From Mytilus galloprovincialis (lineage: Eukaryota; Mollusca; Bivalvia; Mytilida; Mytilidae), in assembly GCF_965363235.1 (NCBI RefSeq), contig NC_134849.1:49546122-49610121 (forward strand): a stretch of DNA of 64,000 bases. Reading direction: 5' to 3'. Positions 58,379 to 64,000 of the stretch are shown piece by piece (position 1 is the first letter of the stretch; each line of letters opens with the position of its first letter). The position numbers and the translations under genes were made by a program. The notes below the pieces were generated by a model. The model made no database searches and was not told where the DNA came from. It saw only the letters and a program-made list of their open reading frames with translations.

Positions 58379-58960
58379 GGAATTGTAGTTTGTCCTTCGG
58401 CATTATAAGGCTTGTCTGTGGGGATTCCTGGCGAAGTTTGACTTTTATAATAATCAAAAACACCGTATCAACTATAGCGCTCAGCTATAGCGTTTACAAG
58501 TACCAACTTCAGATTGAAAAAAAAAAAAACTACTTGATCTCGTAGAAATGAATATGTCTGAAACCGATAATTCTTTCCTTTTCTCTTGTTGTCTCCGCAA
58601 ATAATGTGGAGCTTTTCAATTTGAAATGATTAATTATTAAAAAGAAGATGTGGTGTGATAGCCAATGAAACAAATCTCCACAAGAGACCAAAATGACACA
58701 GAAATGAACAACTATAGGTCCCCGTACGACATGTTTCTTTACTTTGTTTGCTTGTTTCTTTAAGCATGTTTCTCGTACTATCACGTATACATGGAGTACA
58801 TTCACATTGGTTTGCATTTCACAATTTTTGAGTTAGCATTTCATTTAAAGTAAGACTAAGCTTTGCACTACGGAGGTTGCATATTTAGTTGTAGGTTTAC
58901 ACAATATTAAATCAAAAACGAAATAATGAAGTAATTAGTAAAATGTAATTGCATTACTGA
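58379..58960. other. Intergenic sequence right of the array
   Basis: No gene is supported here. It holds an A13 run near 58518-58530, a close direct repeat of CTATAGCG near 58474-58493 and one dispersed-repeat copy (58646-58730). The minus-strand frame at 58530-58817 runs through that repeat and shows no protein features. Confidence 0.7.
58646..58730 (+). repeat. Dispersed mussel-type repeat, copy 1
   Basis: Text of the type GATGTGGTGTGATAGCCAAT, CTCCACAAGAGACC, AATGACACAGAAATGAACAA and CTATAGGTCCCCGTACG. I recognise this core as a very frequent interspersed repeat of mussel genomic DNA. A second, more diverged copy in the same orientation is at 61082-61170. Full element ends are not visible, so the class is unknown. 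Confidence 0.75.
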
Positions 58961-59673
58961 TTTAAAGTCATAAGAAACGAGTGACCGGTGAAAAAAAATG
59001 TTCTTCCAATTCTTGAACCAATGCATACAAACATCATAAATTTAGTCTTCTTTGGACGAATTTATCATTTTTTCGTGTAAATTTCGTATAATCGTTAATT
59101 TTTTTTTCAATCGGTCAGTGTTGTTGTGAAAATATGGCAGGCAATTAAAGTTCGTGTTTTGAAGTCGAAGTTTAACAATTGTCACCTGTTTGTCAACAAT
59201 CGACAAAAAATCAACAAAAAAGCATGGAAATTGAGCACGTGTTTAACATGTAAATTCAGATAATAGTTTATTTTAAGGACATCCATGTGTATTGTGATCA
59301 CCGGATTTTTACGAGATGGGTCACACTGAGGTCACTTTGCATACGGAAAATATGTCGGGGGAATTGCTTCTATCTTTATTTCTCACAAACCAAATTACAA
59401 AGGTATAGAGATAATTACATATTTCAATACAATTATTACAATTACATAAATAAATAATGTACGAAAGTAGATAGAGGCGTTCACAATTGTTCACCCAGAA
59501 AAGTTTAATTTGTTATTGCTGGAAGGAAGCAATTAAAATAAAGTGAACTTCTTCTAAACATGAAAAATTAAAGAATTTTATTCAGAAAAAAGTATAGGTA
59601 CAAAAGTTTTACAATGAAAGTTATAAAAAAACGTATGCATTTTTTTTTATTTGAGGTTTCTTATGACTTTAAA
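58961..59673. mobile_element. Candidate MITE with 18-bp inverted ends
   Basis: TTTAAAGTCATAAGAAAC at 58961-58978 is the exact reverse complement of 59656-59673. The ends are 713 bp apart with no coding capacity between them. The 6-mer TTACTG occurs just outside both ends (58954-58959 and 59675-59680), each one base away, a possible target duplication. The superfamily cannot be named. The short TIR and uncertain duplication keep confidence moderate. Confidence 0.5.
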
Positions 59674-60518
59674 GTTACTGTTAAAAAACATGTTTACTAA
59701 TTATGTTTCTTTAAGATCCTGCCTCGAGCTCTAATTAATTTTATGTTTAAGGATTAACAATAGCAATCAATAAACTGGACAATTGATCTGTCAAATTAAT
59801 TACCAAGACGACATTTTTTAAATAAAACATAAGGATTAATGGATTTCAATACAAATTCATATTAAATCTATCAAAATTGAAAAAAAGTCCGGTTAACTGG
59901 TTTGCGTTTTTGGTATTCGGTATTGGGTTGTTCGACCGGTTAACCATTAACAACACTAGTTATTATATAACAAATGTATTTTTATGTAAATGAATAAATG
60001 CCTTTTATTTACTCCTATTTATATATTAGGAATTAAGCCTAATGCCTGCAAAAAGTTATCAGGATTTTAGCTTACATCCTATGATTTAAGACGTCATTTA
60101 GGCAATAGACTTAGGCGTTAGCTTGTTGTCAGGGATTTAAGCTTAATGCCTAATTTCACTTATTGCCGCTAACATTTCAACTTGTATGACAATCGATGAA
60201 ATTAATTAAGGAAATTTTAACATTGGGGAATTAAGCAGCATCCGGGAGTCATAAAACATCTAAATGCATTATTTTTTTTTTATCATTGTCTGTTTTGAAC
60301 TAATGCATCGTAAGCTTACAATTGTTTGGGTTTTAACGTTCCTGGTGAAGTTGAATCGAGTAAATTAATCATTTCATTTGACTATCGTGATTATACAGAA
60401 CACGAATTTCCTCTGTGAAATGGCCAGATGGATAGAGCACGTCTTATACCAAATGATAAGGTGATAAAATGTCGATGGACACACACTTTGTACAACTGGT
60501 CAGCCTAAACAACACAAA
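59674..60518. other. Non-coding stretch upstream of the peptide gene
   Basis: AT-rich sequence with no supported gene. It has a pair of CCGGTTAAC words (near 59889 and 59936) and two related segments AATTAAGCCTAATGCCT and ATTTAAGCTTAATGCCTAAT (near 60031 and 60134). The promoter of the downstream gene must lie here or in its last few hundred bases, but I see no convincing TATA box next to the ATG. Confidence 0.6.
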
Positions 60519-60561
60519 ATGAAACTTACTCTGTGTTTAGGATTACTTGCATGCATCATTG
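60519..60561 (+). CDS. CS-alpha-beta-like secreted cysteine-rich peptide, exon 1 (signal peptide)
   Basis: First of three coding exons (60519-60561, 62971-63075, 63874-63929) giving 67 residues. This exon encodes MKLTLCLGLLACII plus the first base of a Gly codon: a short basic start and a hydrophobic core, a classic signal peptide. The donor is G|GTGAGTAAA, a near-perfect consensus, with phase 1. The joined product has cysteines at 19, 20, 26, 30, 38, 43, 45, 57 and 67. CX3C (26-30), C38 and CXC (43-45) give the CS-alpha-beta signature known from invertebrate defensins and related small channel-binding peptides. The last 20 residues add two further cysteines. Mussels have several secreted families of this kind, with a signal-peptide exon, a cysteine-core exon and a tail exon. 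I do not recognise this family. Likely extracellular; the role in defence is inference. Confidence 0.8.
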
Positions 60562-61081
60562 GTGAGTAAAAGAAAGATACGTAAAAACTGCTGGATATAC
60601 GCAATTTTTGAATGCAAAAAGTTTGTCTTTAAAATTGCATTGCAGTAAATGTTGAAATGTAATTGATCATGGTTGACTATGATTATGTTGGATATACTAG
60701 TAATCAATAAAGTTTTGACCGAATATCGTTCATCGTATGACAATGACTCCATCTCTCATCTAAAAAGTTTGAAATAAAACGACCATAGGGTTATAGTTTT
60801 CCTAATGATTTTTACAATCGTTTGTTCCGAGTAGAAGTTAATAAAAACTTTAGAGCATTTTAAGCTTTTGATTTTGACATTTAATAAAAGACGTTTTGAA
60901 TTTTCCTTTGAGTTCGGTATTTTTTGCTACTTGATTTTTTGTTGGAATTTCAAGTATTTTCTTTGCTTTGGTGTTTACAGTACTACACTTTAAGCCCAAT
61001 AAATAGCATCAAAATGATGTTGGATTATTCTTTATGAAAAACATTTGTTACTTCAATTATACGTTTAATACAAGAATAAGA

Positions 61082-61170
61082 ATATGTGGTATGAATGCCA
61101 ATGAAAAAGCTCTCCGCGAGATACCAATTGCCACAGACGACTATAGGTCACCGTACGGCCTTCAACAACT
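61082..61170 (+). repeat. Dispersed mussel-type repeat, copy 2
   Basis: Related to 58646-58730 with the same order of words: ATGTGGTATGAATGCCAATG, CTCTCCGCGAGATACCAATT, CCACAGACGACTATAGG and TCACCGTACGGCC. Compared with copy 1 it lacks part of the middle (the GACACAGAAATG region). Same orientation as copy 1. Confidence 0.75.
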
Positions 61171-61425
61171 AGTAAAATAATAGTTAAAACACAACACTCA
61201 TTATGACATGACTATAAATTTTCTGTTTTCTCATAGGCTAAAAACATATGAAATCCTCTTTGATAAGACGAAATATTCAACGCGGCAAAAATAACGAGAG
61301 GTTAATATAAGGTTTGAAACATCTCCCTTGTACCTAATTTAGATATTCCAAGGCAACGTTGATGACGTATTTTTTAAAAAGACGTCAAGTAAATTCACGT
61401 TTATTTTTCTTTTCTTGTTGTCGGC

Positions 61426-61510
61426 ATATTTCTTCTCTTTTTCTTCTTTTTTTATTTTTTTGGTGGTGTATTTGTTTTTAGTAAATTTTAATGAATATTT
61501 CAATTTAGGA
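61426..61510 (+). repeat. Direct duplication, left copy (flanks LINE tail)
   Basis: Shares TTCTTCTCTT, TTCTTCTTTTTTT, GTATTTGTTTTTAGTAAATT and AATGAATAT..TCAA.TTAGGA with 62427-62499. The two lie about 1 kb apart with the truncated LINE between them. Confidence 0.7.
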
Positions 61511-61880
61511 AAATTCGCAATTGCAAAAGCACTATTTAAATGTGGTATAAAACAGGAGGCAATTTTATAAGTATTTTGAGCAAATACTAGAAAATTGGAG
61601 AAGGATAAAAAGTCATATAATAAATCATTTTATTGGCCCGGCTATGTGATTATCATATCTCTGGGTTGATAAATCATTGTGTCAACCTCATCAAAAACAA
61701 TAATTGTATAATATTTATAATTGTGATAATCAAGTTAATTACAAATATAAACAAGTCATAAAAATTAAAACATTATAGAAAGACAAATTAAAATTTCAAT
61801 ATTTTTTAAATGTGTAGTGAAAATATAACATCACACACTTCCTTCGCCCTTTTTATATTTGATTTCCATGATTAGTTATT

Positions 61881-62390
61881 AGATGTGGAGTAGCTCCGTT
61901 GAGAATTGAAACAGGGCGGTATGAAAATAAAAATGTAGACGAAAGAGTGTGTTTTATGTGTATTGATAACATAGAAGACGAAAAACATGTAATACTATCA
62001 TGTCCTTTATATGCAGATTTGCGCTTTTGTTTATATAGCGAAGCTATGAAATATAATGTAGATTTTAATGATTTGTCTGATGATGATAAATTTGTTTATT
62101 TATTTAAAAACATTAATTGTTATGATATGGTTGCCAAAACCTGCTTTGATATTTTAAGTAGAAGAAATACCTTTTTATATTCTTAAAATGAAATTATTTT
62201 AATAATCGTATGTTTTTTAACTAGTTTTACATAGAAATTGTTTTATAGTCTCTCATAATTCTTAATAGAATGGTACTTGTAATTTATATTTGTGTATTTT
62301 CTGTTTTATAGTGTGTATATACTCTGTATGTACTGTATATTTATGTATTGCAAGTAGTGAGACTTTAATAAAATATTGAATCTGAATCTA
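61881..62390 (+). mobile_element. 5'-truncated LINE, C-terminal end of ORF2 plus 3' UTR
   Basis: The frame reads RCGVAPLRIETGRY from 61881 and is open to the stop at 62184-62186, about 101 residues. It contains CX2CX8HX4C (CFMC...HVILSC), the zinc motif at the C-terminus of many APE-type LINE ORF2 proteins and the same spacing as in the full-length LINE at 44582-48487, but the sequences are otherwise unlike. A 3' UTR follows with AATAAA at 62367 and a short tail TTGAATCTGAATC, so it ends in a small repeat rather than poly(A), suggesting a different LINE clade (CR1-like or similar, inference). Endonuclease and RT are absent. It lies in sense orientation within intron 1. Confidence 0.8.
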
Positions 62391-62426
62391 TAAAAATGTA
62401 AACAAAAACAAAATTTTAATTAATTT

Positions 62427-62499
62427 CATATTCTTCTCTTCTTCTTTTTTTGTGGCGTATTTGTTTTTAGTAAATTTAAATGAATATATCAACTTAGGA
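62427..62499 (+). repeat. Direct duplication, right copy (flanks LINE tail)
   Basis: Partner of 61426-61510. It begins about 37 bp after the LINE tail. The similarity covers a pyrimidine-rich run plus about 45 bp of ordinary sequence, so it is not just low complexity. Confidence 0.7.
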
Positions 62500-62555
62500 A
62501 CTTCAACACGGAGCTTCGGTTTACACCGAACAGCAAGCTATGAAGGGCCTAAAAT

Positions 62556-62617
62556 CTCTTTTCATTTTTGCTGCAAAGGGATACTTTACCAGGTTTACAT
62601 AGCACCCTCTTGAATCT
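62556..62617 (+). repeat. Diverged local repeat, copy A
   Basis: Shares CTTTTCAT..TTGCTGC, GGATACTTTACCA and GTTTACATA.AGCAC..CTTGAAT with 62822-62884, roughly 80 percent alike by eye. The text just before it (CAGCAAGCTATGAAGGGCC) looks like a fragment of another interspersed repeat. Confidence 0.6.
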
Positions 62618-62821
62618 GTATGTTAAGTAATATTGTCTGTCCATTTATTAGCATGAGATGACAACTTTAGTTAACTTTTTATAATTGAGAAATGATGCGA
62701 AATTTTCACTCTGATGTGTTGAAATGTAAAACTGTGAAGTGGGTTATCTAAGAATAATTTGAAACGAATATATTATAAAGATGCATTTTAGTACCACATT
62801 TACATGTATCACACAATATTA

Positions 62822-62884
62822 TTCTTTTCATCATTGCTGCGAGAGGATACTTTACCATGTTTACATATAGCACTCACTTGAATG
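62822..62884 (+). repeat. Diverged local repeat, copy B
   Basis: Partner of 62556-62617, about 265 bp downstream and 87 bp before exon 2. Confidence 0.6.
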
Positions 62885-62970
62885 CGTTGAATATTGATAT
62901 TTTGATGATCTATTAAAATTTGAAGCTGTCTTTTTCCAACTTTCTAATGTTATGATTATTCTTGCTTTAG

Positions 62971-63075
62971 GATGTATTAGCTGCTGTAATGTAGCAAGTG
63001 AATGTACTATCACATGTTCTGCTGGACAACACATGGCGTGCATCAATCATAAGTGTGAATGTCATGGAGATCACG
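62971..63075 (+). CDS. Cysteine-rich peptide gene, exon 2 (cysteine core)
   Basis: 105 nt encoding residues 15-49, from the split Gly codon to GDH plus one base. It holds C16 to C45, including ECTITC and ACINHKCEC, that is CX3C-X7-C-X4-CXC. The acceptor is CTTGCTTTAG|GA and the donor CACG|GTAATAAT, phase 1 on both sides, so the exon could be skipped or swapped without a frame change. If intron 2 were retained, translation would stop at 63093-63095 after six more residues, giving a 55-residue form. Cleavage of the signal peptide probably falls around residues 15-19. Confidence 0.8.
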
Positions 63076-63873
63076 GTAATAATATTGTAGTTTAGTTTTT
63101 AATTCTTGTCGAGAATTTTCTGTCCTTGGGCGTTTTATGCTGTCCAAAATTGTACTTATAAGAAAAATATTGTTTACATGTGTTTGGTATCAAAACAAGT
63201 ATGAATATATTCACCGAATATTATAATACTTATCAGAAAACTCATAATATGGCCATGGACCAATGAGGTCATAAACAAAATATTGTGATTGCCATAAATT
63301 AAAATGAAACGAAAAACGTCAGTCATGTTTTATATTTTACCAGTGATATGTGGGTGGAAAGATTTTATTTTCGCGTTTCTCCTATGCATTACACTAACAT
63401 ATGATGAGCGCAGCAGTTGGTTTTTTTAACACTTGATCGCATTCTTTCTACAAGTAAATTGTGGTTATATAAATATCATTTAGTTGTCATTGACACACCA
63501 ACTGATACATGTACGTATAACATATGGGCGTTTTTCAATAAAAAGGTATTTTCTTGTCCCAGCCACTTTTAAAAAACGTGTTTGATCTTTACAAGTAATT
63601 TTTGTGCAGTCAGTACATTGAATTAGATTTAACATTTTTAAGCAAAGAAGCAGTATATTTTGTAGAGGGGTTGATAAGATATTGATTCCTGAATGGTCAA
63701 AAACAACAAAAATGAATCATGTCCCTAGACCGCCTGTTCAACATTCATACTCTAAAAAATCGTAAAAAAATGTAGTTATTTTTACGTGATATAAGTTCTT
63801 TAATAATTCAAAAGTATGTTTAGAGCCAACATATTTTAATAAACAGCTTTTAACATAGGATGTTTAATTTCAG
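63076..63873 (+). other. Intron 2 of the peptide gene
   Basis: 798 bp from GTAATAAT to TTTAATTTCAG. AT-rich, with no gene, RNA or recognised repeat seen. Confidence 0.7.
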
Positions 63874-63929
63874 AAGGTGTGTCCCTGACAAAATGTCCAC
63901 TACGAAACGAAGTCATTCAAATTTGCTAA
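63874..63929 (+). CDS. Cysteine-rich peptide gene, exon 3 (C-terminal tail)
   Basis: 56 nt completing the split Glu codon and encoding EGVSLTKCPLRNEVIQIC then TAA. It adds C57 and C67, the latter being the last residue. The acceptor TTTAATTTCAG is strong, and the phase fits exon 2 exactly. A polyadenylation signal follows 11 bp after the stop, which supports this as the terminal exon. Confidence 0.75.
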
Positions 63930-63940
63930 AAAAACAGTTT

Positions 63941-63946
63941 AATAAA
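63941..63946 (+). promoter_or_regulatory. Polyadenylation signal of the peptide gene
   Basis: AATAAA 11 bp after the stop of exon 3, implying a very short 3' UTR of perhaps 30-40 nt. The rest of the window, to 64000, shows nothing further. Confidence 0.65.
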
Positions 63947-64000
63947 ATCAATGTAATTTTGTTTGCAAAAGATATAAACATTAGGGTCTTACAAAAGAAG

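Larger units (their letters stand above)
60562..62970 (+). other. Intron 1 of the peptide gene
   Basis: 2409 bp with GTGAGT donor and CTTGCTTTAG acceptor. It holds the second dispersed-repeat copy (61082-61170), a 5'-truncated LINE tail (61881-62390), a direct duplication of about 75 bp flanking that LINE (61426-61510 and 62427-62499), and a second diverged duplication (62556-62617 and 62822-62884). Confidence 0.75.

Noticed and set aside
58530-58817. Minus-strand 95-residue frame
   Set aside because: It crosses an interspersed repeat and an A run, with no domain or signal.
60421-60445. tRNA-like text TGGCCAGATGGATAGAGCAC
   Set aside because: It resembles a tRNA D-arm (A box), but no anticodon arm, B box or acceptor pairing follows, so neither a tRNA nor a SINE head can be supported.
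60543-60752. Minus-strand 69-residue frame
   Set aside because: It overlaps the signal-peptide exon in antisense and shows no protein character.
62861-63046. Minus-strand 61-residue frame
   Set aside because: It is the antisense shadow of exon 2 of the cysteine-rich peptide gene.

Overview
The window looks like nuclear DNA of a bivalve mollusc, most likely a mussel (Mytilus or a close relative). The case rests on AT-rich non-coding DNA, eukaryotic tRNA genes with internal A and B boxes, a spliced cysteine-rich secreted peptide gene, a LINE with two open frames, and two copies of a dispersed repeat (58646-58730 and 61082-61170) that I recognise from mussel genomic sequence. The species call is inference; no database was searched.

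About 50.5 kb of 1-58378 is one tandem array with a regular 1122-bp unit. Each unit carries tRNA-Trp(CCA) on the plus strand (unit nt 52-123) and tRNA-Ser(AGA) on the minus strand (unit nt 683-764). The two genes face each other across 559 bp of spacer. I count 46 units, with 45 complete tRNA-Trp genes, one truncated tRNA-Trp and 45 tRNA-Ser genes. Units are nearly identical. Exceptions are unit 16 (629 bp shorter, no tRNA-Ser), units 20 and 21 (a shared 8-bp loss), units 36 and 38 (a shared 111-bp loss) and units 43-45 near the right edge, which have diverged most. Position 1 of the window is also nucleotide 1 of a unit as I set the phase, so the array may begin further left.

Two mobile elements interrupt the array. 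At 42753-48649 lies an apparently full-length LINE of the L1/Tx1 kind: an ORF1 with two CCHC zinc knuckles, an intact 1301-residue ORF2 with APE-type endonuclease and reverse transcriptase, and a poly(A) tail. Its 3' end sits in the D-loop of a tRNA-Trp gene, and about 210 bp of array is missing at its 5' side. At 52533-54468 lies a 1936-bp non-autonomous DNA transposon with perfect 21-bp inverted ends, a TA duplication, arms full of GTCA/TGAC words and an internal ten-copy 51-bp minisatellite.

The array stops at 58378. The rest is ordinary sequence: a candidate MITE (58961-59673), then a three-exon gene (60519-63929) predicted to encode a 67-residue secreted peptide with a CS-alpha-beta cysteine pattern. 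Its first intron holds a 5'-truncated LINE tail and several small duplications. No feature suggests a prokaryote, and the window contains no CRISPR array or rRNA gene.
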